A DNA stretch of 64,000 nucleotides from Bacteroides_D sp963546395 (GTDB lineage: Bacteria > Bacteroidota > Bacteroidia > Bacteroidales > CAJPTX01). The notes under the pieces are model-generated. The model was given only the letters and a program-made list of their open reading frames with translations. It searched no databases and was not told the origin of the DNA. A program made the position numbers and the translations under genes. Where the stretch lies: the NCBI GenBank assembly GCA_963546395.1, contig CAUUMS010000006.1, positions 1 to 64,000 on the forward strand, given 5' to 3'. Below are positions 25,052 to 36,900 of the stretch, one piece after another. Position 1 is the stretch's first letter, and every line of letters begins with the position of its first letter.

Positions 25052-26056
25052 CTAACGGGGCTGGAGGTCTCGCAGGCGAGGCATGGCTGCATCCCACTGG
25101 GACAGGCTAATCAGCTTGGGCCCCATGCCCTCCACGAGCAGCAAGGCCCGCTGCGCATCGTAAGGTGTGCCAGCCCCCGAAAGGGCCTGGATCGGGCGGC
25201 TGAGAGGTAGATGAGCCACTCGGTAGGCATAGGAGCCCTGCACGCCGTCTATTCGCACCGACAACACTGGGGGGAAATCGCCAGGCGACTCTTGGTACCA
25301 CGCCTGTAGGCTATCGGGTAATGGCTCGTAGGACAGCTCGGTCAACGAGTAGAGGAATGAGGCCAGCTTGGCCGTATCATAGGCCACGGAGGGGCCACGG
25401 AGGTCGAGGGTGGTCATGGTGGCCCGCAGGGCACTGTCGATGGTGACCCGAAAGCCGGGGTCGGAGCCATCGAGCCAACGGAGCTCTACACTACTGATGT
25501 CGGACGGGAGGCCCACGTAGAGCTTGGCAGTAACCCAGTTCTCAGGGCGCAAACTCAACGACTGGAGCAGCGAGGGGGAGTAGCCAGCAGCACTGGCCAC
25601 ATAGGCCCGATGGTGCTGGGGTGCATAGAGCAGTATACGCCCCCCAGGCCATGGGGCAAGGGTGTATCCAGGCCATGAACTCGCCCCCTGGGCAAGAGAG
25701 ACCCGTATGCCCACAGAGGTCGCATAGTCGGCTACCGTGTCACCGGTTGCCAATGGAATAGGGAACTCGACACGGATGGCCGCAAGGAATTCGAACAGCG
25801 AGCGCACGGTTTGCGATGCGGCTCCCATGGCACCACGCACCAACCAGCCACCGCTAGGGCCACGCTCCGCAAACAGCGTGTCGTCGTCCCTCAGCAGCTC
25901 GATGCGCGTAAGGGAGAGCGTGTCGGCTGGTAGCAATGAGGGGAGATCTTCACTGCCAAAATCGCCCTGGCGTGACCAGTATATCAGCGCAACGGCAATA
26001 ACCAGAGGCAGGGTCAGCAGGGTGATGTACAGGGCAGAGCGACGTGTGCAGCGCAT
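25052..26056 (-). CDS. DUF4340-like membrane-anchored protein
   Basis: This 334-residue protein has one N-terminal membrane helix (YITLLTLPLVIAVALIYW) and a large exported domain. Two beta-rich, repeated-looking halves each follow the pattern of the DUF4340 family: short Ile/Leu strands with LSLTRIELLRDDDTLFAERG, WLVRGAMGAASQTVRSLFEF, and later DISSVELRWLDG. DUF4340 proteins often occur beside gliding or ABC-2 transporter genes, but their function is unknown. It follows lolA by about 23 bases and closes the yebC-LEA-ftsK-lolA run. No catalytic motif is visible. Confidence 0.6.
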   Translation of the reverse strand: MRCTRRSALYITLLTLPLVIAVALIYWSRQGDFGSEDLPSLLPADTLSLTRIELLRDDDTLFAERGPSGGWLVRGAMGAASQTVRSLFEFLAAIRVEFPIPLATGDTVADYATSVGIRVSLAQGASSWPGYTLAPWPGGRILLYAPQHHRAYVASAAGYSPSLLQSLSLRPENWVTAKLYVGLPSDISSVELRWLDGSDPGFRVTIDSALRATMTTLDLRGPSVAYDTAKLASFLYSLTELSYEPLPDSLQAWYQESPGDFPPVLSVRIDGVQGSYAYRVAHLPLSRPIQALSGAGTPYDAQRALLLVEGMGPKLISLSQWDAAMPRLRDLQPR

Positions 26057-26079
26057 AGTAGCAACTCGAAATGATTCAC

Positions 26080-26742
26080 CTACCGAAGGTCGATGACCTT
26101 GACTTTACCACGCCCCTTCTTGCTGAAGGCAAAGGACTCTCGCACGGGAGCATCAGGGAGAAACTCGGTAATCTCCACGGTGTAGTTAATGCCGTCTTTT
26201 CCCTTGTAGGTGATGGAGCTCGGGGTGAGATCGCTTTGGGTGATGTGGACGTGGATCTGCGAAAAGGGTGATGACAGATCCTTGGGGTATAGGTGGAATC
26301 GGTGGATGGATTTGCCCTGCTCCTTCGCCGCGCCACGGTAGGCAAGCTTGTAAAGGTCGCGGTAATGGGCGAAGACGGACAGCGGATTGTCGAGCGGTGA
26401 GCCCGAGGCGGTATCTACGGTGGTGACGGTGACCTCCTTGACGCTGGGGATGTACTGCCAACGGGTGGTGCCATCGGAGTAGATCTCCATGCCCATAGTG
26501 CTAAAAAAGTAGGCATTGCCACGACTCTCTAGCGTCCCATTGTAGGTGTTGGTGGTACTGTTCTGCTGATTGACTACCTGCAATTTCACGCTGGCCTTCA
26601 TGGATTTGAGCGAGGCCATGCGATCGACGAACTTATGCAAGTGCGCTAGCTCGGGCTGCGCATCCTGGGCCATAAGCACGCAGGGAGCCATAGCCACGAG
26701 AGCGAGCGGTAAGGCGAGTCTGAAAAGCATACGACGAATCAT
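26080..26742 (-). CDS. lolA: Periplasmic lipoprotein carrier protein LolA
   Basis: This 220-residue protein has a signal peptide ending at VLMAQ. It has the LolA half-barrel pattern: MASLKSMKASVKLQVVNQQN, YNGTLESRGNAYFFSTMGME, YSDGTTRWQYIPSVKEVTV, then HITQSDLTPSSITYKGKDG and a final strand with KVKVIDLR. It would carry lipoproteins from the inner to the outer membrane, which fits a cell rich in Gld and DUF lipoproteins. It lies about 110 bases downstream of ftsK, a frequent neighbour in Bacteroidota. Confidence 0.88.
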   Translation of the reverse strand: MIRRMLFRLALPLALVAMAPCVLMAQDAQPELAHLHKFVDRMASLKSMKASVKLQVVNQQNSTTNTYNGTLESRGNAYFFSTMGMEIYSDGTTRWQYIPSVKEVTVTTVDTASGSPLDNPLSVFAHYRDLYKLAYRGAAKEQGKSIHRFHLYPKDLSSPFSQIHVHITQSDLTPSSITYKGKDGINYTVEITEFLPDAPVRESFAFSKKGRGKVKVIDLR

Positions 26743-26855
26743 GGGGTGGATTGGTTTGATTGGTGTTCCAGGCTACGTGGCCTGAGACTTCAGCGACACC
26801 GACACCTGGCCCTACAAGACAGCTGCACACGAGGGTGCAACCCGCTCGGCAGGCA

Positions 26856-29375
26856 CTAGGCATCGAGCTGGGAGAGGAGACGATTGAGCGATGCGAGATC
26901 GCCCACGAGCACGGGCCGCGGCTTGCTGGCATCCTGCTTACCCACAATGCCGGCCAGTTCAAGCTGATCGACTATACGCCCGGCCCGGTTGTAACCGATG
27001 GAGTATCGACGCTGGATGTTTGAGGTGGAGCACTTTTGCTCTTCCACGATGTAGTGAGCCACCTCCTCGAAGAGGGGGTCACGATCGTTAAGATCTGCAG
27101 CCCCACCAAGGGCAACCTCACTGTTGGCATCGAAGTCGGGTAGCATGAAGGCCCCGTCGTAGCCACGCTGGTCGCCGATGAACGAGGTGATGCGAGCCAC
27201 CTCGGGAGTGTCGAGGAAGGCGCATTGCAGACGCACCATCTCATTCCCCGTGTTGATGAGCATGTCCCCACGGCCGATGAGCTGATTGGCTCCAGGCTCA
27301 TCGAGGATCGTCTTTGAGTCGACAGATGACATGACACGGAAGGCAACGCGCGTGGGGAAGTTCGCCTTGATGGTACCCGTGATAATGTTGGTGGTGGGAC
27401 GTTGGGTAGCAATAACGAGGTGTATACCGATGGCTCGAGCGAGCTGCGCCAGACGGGTTAGCGGAGACTCTATCTCACGGCCAGCGGTCATGATGAGGTC
27501 GGCAAACTCGTCGATCACTAGCACGATATACGGCAGGAAACGATGGCCATTATTCGGATTCAATCGCCGGGCCACAAAGAGATCGTTGTACTCCTGGATG
27601 CTGCGAACCTTGGCATCCTTCAGCAGGGAGTAACGGGTATCCATCTCGATGCAGAGGGAGTTCAGCGTATTGATGACCTTATCGGTGTCGGTGATGATCG
27701 CCTCCTCGGCATCGGGCAACTTGGCCAAAAAGTGCTTCTCCAGCGCAGTGTATAGCGTGAGCTCGACCTTCTTCGGGTCGACCAGCACGAACTTCAACTG
27801 CGAGGGGTGTTTCTTGTAGAGTAGCGAGGTGATAATAGCGTTGAGGCCGACCGATTTCCCCTGACCCGTGGCACCAGCCACGAGCAAGTGGGGCATCTTG
27901 GCCAAATCGACCACGTAGACCTCATTGGAGATGGTCTTACCAAGGGCAATGGGTAGGGCGTACGCAGCGTTCGTGAACTTCTCGGAACGCAGGCACGAGT
28001 ACATGGACACCGTGGTAGGCTTGGCATTAGGCACCTCTATCCCGATGGTACCACGCCCCGGAATGGGGGCGATGATTCGGATACCCAACGCTGCCAGATT
28101 GAGCGCAATATCGTCCTCGAGATTCTTGATCTTGCTGATGCGAACTCCTGGGGCAGGTACAATCTCGTAGAGCGTGATGGTGGGGCCTACGGTAGCCTTG
28201 ATGCGCTCGATTTCGATATCGAAGTTACCCAGCGTCTTTACGATCCGGTCTTTGTTCGTCAAGAGCTCTGCCTCGGTGACACCCCCAGCTTGTGAGTCGT
28301 ACGTGTCGAGCAGATCTATTGTCGGGTACTTGTAGTGGGGCAGATCCTTTGTGGGGTCGTAAGGCTCGTTGGAGGTGAATGCATCCACCTCGGACAGCTC
28401 TTCCTCCCGGCTCTCTATCTCAAGGCCGAGTGGCTGAGCCTCAACCGTACTGTCTGCATCGGATTGGAACGGCTGGTCTAACTCCGTGGTATCACGCTGC
28501 GCATCCTGAGGTGTGTCACTCCCAAGGGTGCTCTCGGGAGACTCAGCTGGACGCTCGATGACAAAATCGTCATTCCCCAAGCTACCCCTAACGGCAGGCA
28601 GTCGCTCTTCATCCACCTGCGCTATAGGTTCGACACGTGGGGCCTCACCCTCGGCTTCAGAGGGGCTCGACGCATCGGCGACAGGGGCAGAGTCAGGGCC
28701 ACTGGGGGCCGATTCCTGATCGGCTGGGGTATCATTACCATCGGCGGCCGCCACTGGCTTAATACGGGTCGCAACGCGATTCAAGAAGGCATGGACTCTC
28801 TCCTCAACGCGGCGGTTAAACCACATGAGGTAGGCGAGCACAAGCAATGCGAGCAGGAGAGCTGTCCCAACGGGGCTAATGAAATGGTTTAGCCAGTCGG
28901 CGATGTAGAAGCCGTACTGCCCCCCGAGGCCATTCCCGAGGTAACCACCCGCACCACCCGAAAGGAATCCTAGCACCACGGAGGCGAGCGGGATCCCCAC
29001 GTAGAACAGCAGCTGACGCTTTACCCATTTACGGAAACGGAAACGCAGGATGCGCATCCCGTACATAAAGAGGAGCAATGGGAGGGCCAAGGCTGCTAAT
29101 CCAAAGGCTCGAGTAATCAGCATGGCGGATAGGGTGGCCCCCACCGGCCCCATGAGATTGTCGGCCCTAACGGAAAGCGGCTTGAAGATATTCTGCCACG
29201 CTAAGCTCTGATCGGCAGACCAGGTGAACAAGTAGGAGACGAAGGCTGCTAGCAGGTATAGGCTCACGAGTAACACGAAGACCCCCAGTAGGAGCATCGT
29301 GCGCTCATCGCGCTTCTTGGTGCTAGAGTCCTTAGCGGCAGATACCTGTTTTTTGCCCATGTGCACGGGGTACAT
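26856..29375 (-). CDS. ftsK: DNA translocase FtsK
   Basis: This 839-residue protein pumps chromosome ends through the closing septum. Four or five membrane helices fill residues about 25-200, for example LLGVFVLLVSLYLLAAFVSY. An acidic Pro/Ser/Glu-rich linker covers about 205-340. The RecA-like motor has Walker A GATGQGKSVGLN near residue 500, KFVLVDPKKVELTLY and Walker B YIVLVIDEFADLI. The C-terminal gamma winged helix, with CSTSNIQRRYSIGYNRAGRI, reads polar DNA signals. An ATG at 29360 (MGKK) is an alternative start. Confidence 0.95.
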   Translation of the reverse strand: MYPVHMGKKQVSAAKDSSTKKRDERTMLLLGVFVLLVSLYLLAAFVSYLFTWSADQSLAWQNIFKPLSVRADNLMGPVGATLSAMLITRAFGLAALALPLLLFMYGMRILRFRFRKWVKRQLLFYVGIPLASVVLGFLSGGAGGYLGNGLGGQYGFYIADWLNHFISPVGTALLLALLVLAYLMWFNRRVEERVHAFLNRVATRIKPVAAADGNDTPADQESAPSGPDSAPVADASSPSEAEGEAPRVEPIAQVDEERLPAVRGSLGNDDFVIERPAESPESTLGSDTPQDAQRDTTELDQPFQSDADSTVEAQPLGLEIESREEELSEVDAFTSNEPYDPTKDLPHYKYPTIDLLDTYDSQAGGVTEAELLTNKDRIVKTLGNFDIEIERIKATVGPTITLYEIVPAPGVRISKIKNLEDDIALNLAALGIRIIAPIPGRGTIGIEVPNAKPTTVSMYSCLRSEKFTNAAYALPIALGKTISNEVYVVDLAKMPHLLVAGATGQGKSVGLNAIITSLLYKKHPSQLKFVLVDPKKVELTLYTALEKHFLAKLPDAEEAIITDTDKVINTLNSLCIEMDTRYSLLKDAKVRSIQEYNDLFVARRLNPNNGHRFLPYIVLVIDEFADLIMTAGREIESPLTRLAQLARAIGIHLVIATQRPTTNIITGTIKANFPTRVAFRVMSSVDSKTILDEPGANQLIGRGDMLINTGNEMVRLQCAFLDTPEVARITSFIGDQRGYDGAFMLPDFDANSEVALGGAADLNDRDPLFEEVAHYIVEEQKCSTSNIQRRYSIGYNRAGRIVDQLELAGIVGKQDASKPRPVLVGDLASLNRLLSQLDA

Positions 29376-29402
29376 TAGGGGGCTAAGACCAGCCCCGCCG
29401 TA

Positions 29403-29933
29403 TCAACTTCCGGCCCGAGCACTATCGTACTGCTCGATAATCTGCTGCAATGGCTGACGCTTCAGCCGTTTGGTGTATGGCCAGCTGCCATATTTCAGGT
29501 GCACCTTGCCCCCCAGCTCTAGCTTGGAGGCTAGGGACTGCGAGGTGGCTAACATCCCTAGTCGCAGGGCATCCGCAGGAGTACGCAGTGCAATGGCTAG
29601 AGGAAGCTGAACCGATATGCTGGACTTCGGGGGCAAGAAGACCTCTTGCTGAAGAGCCATCGTGGCAACCTGCGAGTCAGCAAACCACACCTGAAGATTC
29701 GCGTGCTCAAGCTTAATACTCTTGGGATTCGGATTGTAAACCCGCGCCTCGAATTCCAGCTGCCAACCCGCCGAGTCTATCGGGAGAAGACGCTGCACAC
29801 GTATGGATTGCAACTCGACGGATGTGGGCATATCGCAAGAGGCAAAGAAGGCGAGGACTAATGCAATAGCCACAAGCCTCCTCCACCCCAGGCTGAGGAG
29901 CGATGATACGATAGCTGAACGGCTAATCCTCAT
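29403..29933 (-). CDS. LEA type 2-like lipoprotein
   Basis: This 176-residue lipoprotein has a basic N-terminus, a hydrophobic stretch and the lipobox FFASCD. The mature part looks like a water-stress (WHy/LEA14) beta-sandwich: FEARVYNPNPKSIKLEHANL contains the typical Asn-Pro turn, followed by LQVWFADSQVA and VQLPLAIALRTPAD. Function is unknown; homologues are common in Bacteroidota envelopes. It starts 11 bases inside the end of yebC and lies just before ftsK, so it is probably translationally coupled to yebC. Confidence 0.72.
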   Translation of the reverse strand: MRISRSAIVSSLLSLGWRRLVAIALVLAFFASCDMPTSVELQSIRVQRLLPIDSAGWQLEFEARVYNPNPKSIKLEHANLQVWFADSQVATMALQQEVFLPPKSSISVQLPLAIALRTPADALRLGMLATSQSLASKLELGGKVHLKYGSWPYTKRLKRQPLQQIIEQYDSARAGS

Positions 29934-30687
29934 TCTCCATTGCCTCCGCTATCTCGTCGGTAATAGCCAGGTTGTGGTAAACATTCTGCACATCGTCCTG
30001 ATCCTCAAAGTCGCGCACCATGCGTAGCACCTTGAGGGCTTCGTCCACGGGCAACTCCTTATAATCGTTGGGGATGCGCTGCAATTCAGCATTCTTGGGC
30101 ACGATACCCAAGTCGTCGAGCTTCTTTTGCATGGTACCAAAGTCCTCGAATGCGGTATAGACGATGAGATCGTCCTCCACGCGCTCAATCTCCTCGGCCC
30201 CAGCATCGATGAGCTCAAGCTCTATCGACTCGTCCGTAAGCCCTTTGGCCACGATGTCCTCTTCGCTGAGCGTGAACACTCCCTTCTGAGAGAAGAGGAA
30301 ACTCAGCGAGCCATTGGTACCGAGCGAACCCGCCCGCTTGGTGAATGTAGAGCGAACAACGCTTACTGTCCGGTTATTATTATCGCTCAGGCATTCGATG
30401 AATACAGCCACGCCCCCAGGAGCGTAACCCTCGAAAGTGGTAGCCTGCAATGCATCGGGCTCCTTCTCAGCCCGGTTGATGGCCCGCTCGATGTTGTCCT
30501 TGGGCATGTTAATACCCTTGGCATTATTTACCGCCACACGCAGGCGAGGGTTACCATCGATATCGGCCCCACCCTCCTTCACCGCAATAGAGATTTCCTT
30601 TATCACCCGTGAGAACGCCTTGCTCCGCTTGGCATCGGCAGCTCCCTTTTTACGCTTAATGGTCGACCATTTATTATGCCCTGACAT
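29923..30687 (-). CDS. yebC: YebC/PmpR family protein
   Basis: This 254-residue cytoplasmic protein begins MSGHNKWSTIKRKKGAADAK, the family signature. It continues with NPRLRVAVNNAKGINMPKDN and FEGYAPGGVAVFIECLSDN. YebC proteins are known as transcription regulators and, in more recent work, as factors that help ribosomes through difficult stretches such as proline runs. It is the first gene of a run ending with the DUF4340-like gene; a TATCTTTG box lies about 30 bases upstream. Confidence 0.95.
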   Translation of the reverse strand: MSGHNKWSTIKRKKGAADAKRSKAFSRVIKEISIAVKEGGADIDGNPRLRVAVNNAKGINMPKDNIERAINRAEKEPDALQATTFEGYAPGGVAVFIECLSDNNNRTVSVVRSTFTKRAGSLGTNGSLSFLFSQKGVFTLSEEDIVAKGLTDESIELELIDAGAEEIERVEDDLIVYTAFEDFGTMQKKLDDLGIVPKNAELQRIPNDYKELPVDEALKVLRMVRDFEDQDDVQNVYHNLAITDEIAEAMENED

Positions 30688-30716
30688 ACAACTCGCACCT
30701 TTGTATTATAGCCCGG

Positions 30717-30724
30717 CAAAGATA
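30717..30724 (-). promoter_or_regulatory. -7-type promoter element of yebC
   Basis: The minus strand reads TATCTTTG, an exact TAnnTTTG match about 30 bases before the yebC ATG. No TTG is present at the usual upstream distance. Confidence 0.5.
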
Positions 30725-30875
30725 CGAATAAATGGCTATCACGTTGACGGAGCTGCCACTGTGAGGCGAGCGACACAGCCATTTCATTCCCCAGCAGCAA
30801 TCAAGGCCACGAGCGACAAAGAGAAAGAGGAGAACAAGCATCCTGCATTTTGCCACGTCATCAAGCGGACGCAAT

Positions 30876-30914
30876 AAAGGGAGGGGGTGCACATAACATG
30901 CACCCCCTCCCTTT
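30876..30914 (-). terminator. Strong terminator after the PKD giant gene
   Basis: AAAGGGAGGGGGTGCA and TGCACCCCCTCCCTTT pair exactly over 16 bases around a 7-base loop. On the minus strand the hairpin is followed by ATTGC after the closing T-run of the stem itself. It lies about 40 bases beyond the stop of the giant gene and before yebC. Confidence 0.85.
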
Positions 30915-30954
30915 AACTCTTAGCGCCCCCCGAGGAGCACCATCATTACCCCAT

Positions 30955-33900
30955 CTACCTCAGCAGGGTAACATCTCCCCTCATGTCAAATGCAGTGCCA
31001 TCGTAGTACGACCCCTCAGCACGCCAAGCGTATACACCCTGCGGGCACGGCTCACCGTTACGGTAACCATCCCAGCCACGGTTCAGCTCATTCGACTCGA
31101 AGATCTGTTCGCCCCAGCGGTTGAAGATGTATAGCCTGTACTCCTGGACGCTACCCGACACGTACGGGTGGAACACCTCGTTCGTCTGATCGGGCAGCTG
31201 GTAGTAGCCACCCGTGGGGCCATCCAGGCGTGGATGGAACACGTTCGGGAATCGTATCGAACCGGCCCCCAACACCTGCACTGCATCCTTCACCGAGAGG
31301 GAGTCAACGCAGCCATGCTCTGACTCAGCCACGAGCGACACGGTGAATGAACCTGGCTCAGTGTACAGGTGCTGCGGAGCTTCCTCCGTAGACTGCGTAC
31401 CATCACCGAAGTCCCAGAGATAGGTACTACCCAACTCTGTTAGGTTCTTCATGTCCACCTTGGCATTCGGCAGTACGGGCCGTGACGGCACCGGCTGGAA
31501 TTTCACCACCGGTTTCGGATACACCTCTATCTGCTGGTAGGAGAAGCTCTCGCCACCATCCCCTACCGTCGTCAAGCGAACGTAGTAACGCCGTGACTCC
31601 GTGAACTCATGCTCAGGCTCGGGGCTGATAGAGCTTGTCCCATCGCCGAAGTCCCAACGGTAGGAGCTACCGTACAGCGACTTGTTATAGAACTGCACCT
31701 TCAGTGGCGGGCACCCGCTCCCCTGATTGAACGTGAACATCGTCTTGGGCTCAGGGGCTCGCACGATTGCGTGACGCACCACGGAGTCTGCGCAGTGCGG
31801 GGCCTCTATCTTGAGCATCACCTCATAGGTGAAGTTCGCTGATGGTGGAGCCCAGGTCGAGTACTCATGGATCCCCGGCTCACGCAACGTAGACGTGCTG
31901 CCGTCACCGAATTTCCACGTGTACGTCCAGTCATCCGAGGCCGGAGCACTCTGGTTCACCAGTGATATGGTGGCCGATGGGAAGGTCTGCGATCCTGGAG
32001 TCAACGTGAACGCTGCTCCCGGACGAGGCCATACCGTCACACGGTGCACCTGCGTAGCCTCGCAGCCATACTGCGATCGAGCCGTCAGGCGGACATCGTA
32101 CTCCACATCCCTGATGGTGTTATTCACAAACCGATAGGTCGGTGACTCATGCGAGGAGGTACCCCCGTCGCCAAACGACCAGTGGTAGTACTGCGCATTC
32201 TGCGACTGCACCGCCATCGAGACATCGAATGGGCTGCAACCCGACATGCGCGGCGATACCGTGAAGTCAACCTTCACCTGCGGGTAAATGAACAGCTGCT
32301 GCGTTACACTCGCCTTACAACCCTTCTTCGAGGTCGTCGTCAGGCGAACCCCGTAGCTCTTGATACCAGGCGAGTCATTGACAAACTGATGCTCAATGCC
32401 CACTGAGTCCTTCGTAGACGTAACGATACCGTCGCCAAAGTCCCACTCGTAGGTCAAGGCATAGCCTTTTGAGCGGTTCTCCATCGTGATAGCACTCGGC
32501 GGACAAGCCATATTACCACCCTTGAACTCAAAGGCAGGGCGTGGCGTAGGCCATACGACGGCCGACTTTCGCTGAAGCCCTACGCATCCGTGTTCAGTGC
32601 GTGCCTCCAACTGAACCTCTACTGGCAGCTCAGTGTATGGCGACGGGTTACGTAGCGTAAGTGTCGGTTGCTCCTGCGTGATCACCTGCCCATCAGGCAA
32701 CGTCCACCTGTATGAGGTTGCGCCGTAAGACTTGGTGAGGTTCTTAACCTCGCCGACAAGCGGATCACAACCATCCGGCGGGAGCCTAAACTCGGCTAGC
32801 ACCTTCGGGTAAACCGTCAGGTTCTTCGTCTCCTCAGCGCGACACTCGGGGTGCGCCGTGATGTAGGCTCGCAGCCTTATCGGTATCACCATCGGAGCAG
32901 GCGGATCCGACTCGTTGATGTAGGCATCATTCGGCCCCGTCAAATCTGCATCCACGCCCGTCTGGTCACCTTTCGGCCCGAGTTGCCACGTGTAGCTATA
33001 GGCCGGCGAGGGCGACTCATTCTTCATATACACCGGAGCCGGACTACAGATGGATGCCACGCTAACACCCGTGGGGCCACCTTGCAGAATCTTAAACTTG
33101 GCCTCTACCTGCGGGTACACCGTGATCTTCTGCACAGCCTCGCGGCGACACCCGTTCGCATTCGTAGCCGTCAGCTTGATGGTGTACACCCGGTCATTCT
33201 GCTTGCTGGGGTTGTTGAAAACCACCGGTGATGGGTTGGCCACGTCAGCCGAGCCTACACCGCCGAAGTCCCAGCTATACGATCCGCCACCCGTGCTCTC
33301 ATTGCGGAACTCCGCCGTCACGGGGTTACACCCCTCCTCTGGGGTCACCTTGAACTTGATATCCAAGCGTGGCAGCACAGTAATACTCCGCTCATACTTG
33401 CTCTTGCAACCCGGCGAATTCTGCATCTCAGGGTACTTCGTCAGCGCCTCTAGGCGTAGCTGAAGCGGGTGTGCACTGTTCGGGTCGGTATTATCGGCCA
33501 CCAGCGTGAATGGGTTCGCTGAAGTCAACGAGGGATCCAGCTCCTCATTATTCCGGAACCACTTCAGATCCACATTCCCCTGCGACTTATTCGTCACCTC
33601 CACATTGTACGGCGTGCAGACCGAGTCGAACTTAAGGTCGAATCGCGCGATAGGCTGCGGGTAGACGGTTATAACCTTCTGCGCCGTCAGCGTGCAACCG
33701 TACTCATTCGTCAGCGTCAGCGTTACCGTGCGGTCAATCTTCGTCTCAGTGAGGTTCTTGAACTCATGCTCCACATCGTTCCCCTCGCCGGATTCACCAT
33801 CCCCGAAGTCCCACTTGTAGACGAGATTTGCACCGCCCGTCCCTTGGGCGCGGAACTTCGACTTAAACGGTGCGCAATCCTTCTCCACGCTAACCTCTAT

Positions 33901-36900
33901 CCCCCGCTCGCCAATCTTCAGGTCGGGCGATATCGTGAGCTCACCCTCAGCCTTCCCCTTACAGGTTAGGCCGCTGTTCTCATGCTTTTGCTCCATCGTC
34001 AGCTTCGGGTGGAACGTCTGAGGCTGGTTCAGGTGCTCACTCTTGTAGTCGTGCGTGTACGCACTCATGTCATTCCGCGTTTCCGCAGGAGCCCCGTCAT
34101 CCGGATCCCACACGTAGCTACTGGTCACCCCTGGCGGCGGTGTCACGTCACCACGGCTATTGTTCTCAAAGCGCACCGTGTACGGCTGCGTGCAGTTAGC
34201 AGGTGGCAGCTCGATGGTGAAGTTCGCCTTTGCTGCGGCATGCACCGTCACCGGTATCGTCTTCACCTTCTGGCAACCACTCGGCACCGTCGTCTGACGG
34301 GTGGTAATCTTCACATTGCGTACCACATCGGCTGCGCCAGCATTCTCAAACACGTGCTCCTTGGCCTCGCCGCGACCGCTCGTCTCCACCTGAGTACCAT
34401 CGCCAAAGTCCCACTCATGCAGGAGCTCGCCACCACGAGATCCATCCTTGAACCGCAGCGTGCCCCCAGAACATAGGAAGAGATCGCGATCCGGCTGTAT
34501 CTGCTGATCCAGCACTGGTGGCACCTTCACAGGGAGGAGGTCTTCCACCTTGACGCTACACTTCTTGGTATTCTCCCAGAACACCTCTGCCACAAACGAC
34601 ACCTTGTACACCACGTCCTCATTCTGTGACGTATTCGTCAGCGTGGCTGTCTGCGGCCCGGGCGTATTCGACTTCACCGTCACCGGCTGGCCGTAGGACT
34701 GGTTATCGGGCGTGAACTCCCACGTGTACGTAGCCGGCGATCCTGGCACGGGAGCCGTAGATGCATTCGTCATCGATACCGCAATCGGCGTGCAGTTGCT
34801 CGTAGGCACCACGGCCGACGAGGCCAGCACCGTGGGGAACACCTTGATGTCTACGAACGCCGTGTCCACGCAGACCGAGTTCGTATTCCCCGCACGCAGC
34901 ACTGCCCGGAACGTCTTGCTCGCCGTGCCACCATCGTTGGCAAACGTGTGAGCTGTCGTGCTACCCGGAATGGTACGCACCAGCGTCTGCACCAGAGGCG
35001 TTAGCACCGGTTGTATCTGGTAGAACGCCCACTCCACGTAGCTTGCCCCCGTGGAGCGATCCTTAAAGTTGATCGTAGCCGGTGCGCACACCATCTTCTC
35101 AGCATCCACGATCGGGCCCATGCGAGCCTTGATCACATCGGGTACCTCAAAGGTATAGTTCGGAGCCTCCGAGGTGCACACCCCGTCCGTTATCGAGAGC
35201 TTGATGGTCTTATGGCCTGGTGCGCTGTATATGTAGCGATCCATAAAGCCCGGATCGCGCACCCCTCCGCCGTAATCCCATGTGGCCGTGATGCCCGGCG
35301 TACTCTCCGGTGGCTGGCACTGCGACTCAATCTTGACTACCACCGGATTGCAGGCGTGCAGCATCTCCACGGCAAACGCCGCCTTCAGCGCACGACGCAC
35401 CTTGTACGTCTCCGTGTGGCTATCCGTGCAGCCATAGGTGTTGAACGCCCGCAGCTTCACCTCGTAATCGATCTCATGATCGAGCGCATTCTCAATCTTA
35501 TGATCCACCTGATCACCCACCTCCGTGGCCGTGGTGTTATCACCCTTATTGGTGAACGTCCACTCGAAATTCAACGCCGTGGCACCTGCCACAAAGTGAG
35601 CATCCACCGGCGGGCACATCGGGTCATCTGGCACGATGTTCGTGGGAACACCATTCTTGGTGTACGTTCCGGCGAACGTAGCCTCCGCCCGCGGGAACAC
35701 GGTGACCTCGCTTATAGCCTCCTTCGAGCACGATCCGTAGCCTACACCCGCCAGGCTCGTCACCCGTAGGCGCACCTGGTAGGTCAGCGTCGACGTGGTG
35801 CTATAGTTCGGGAACTCCCTATCCGTGAGCTCCTTCGTGCCTGGGGGCAAGCTCAGCAGCTCCCAGCCGCTACCGCTGTTGATCGCCCACTCGTACTGGC
35901 TCTTAGCCGGTATCAGCGACCCATCCTTCAGCTTTATCGTCTGCTTGTACATCCCATCCTTGCTGGGGCAGGCCGTCACCTTATCCTCTAGGTTCAGGTG
36001 GAGTGCTGGCGGCACCGTCAGCGCAATCTCAAAGCGCTGACTACACCCCTCCTTGGTCGTCACCGTCAGCACGATCTTCTGCTCCACAGCCTGATCGCTC
36101 GGATTCTCAAGCGTTGCAATCAGGTTGGCGATCGGCGTACCCGCCGCCACATGCGTTCCTTCCTTCAGCAGCTGGCCCGCCAGGTCGGCCGGATCCTTCT
36201 GCAAGCGCCACTCGAATGAGTACTCCCCGAGCGTCGCCATGTTCGTGATGTCGGCCGCTATCTCAACCTGTTTCGGCGAGCAATCATTCGTTGGCGTAGG
36301 CGGGGTCACCAGCCTCAGGGTTCCCTTAGCCGTGGGATTCAGAATCAGATTCTTCTTATCCACCGCCGCGCAGCCCGCGATGTTTTTACCCGTGAGCACC
36401 ACCTCGTAGGTGCCCGCCGGCTTCGGGCTCACATTAAAGATCGCCTCATCGCTCGTCTCCAACACTGCGCTAGACGGCGGCATCTCCTTCAGCTCCCACT
36501 TGCGAGCCACTACCCCCGTGTGGTTGCTCGAGATCTGCACGTGTTCGCCCTCGCACCGTTTCGGCGGATCCAGCACTATCGACACCTGTGGCGTGGGTAG
36601 CACTGTGTGCGAGAACGTGGCGCTATCCCGGCACACCTGGTTCTCATCCGAGATCACCAGCGTATGCGTCAGCGTCTTATTCTGATTCGTGAAGTTCTTA
36701 AACTCGTACTTCGCTGGTGGTGGCGTAGGCGGTATAGCCCGCAGATTCGTCCCCACCTCGCGGCGCCCGTCGCCCAGCTTCCAAGTGAAGAGCCAGTTTG
36801 GCGAGTTCGGGTACGAGGCACTATTCGGGTTAGCCTTCGTGGCCGCCGCAAAATTTGCCTCCACGGCGCACTCATCGATGGGCAACCCATCGTTCACGAA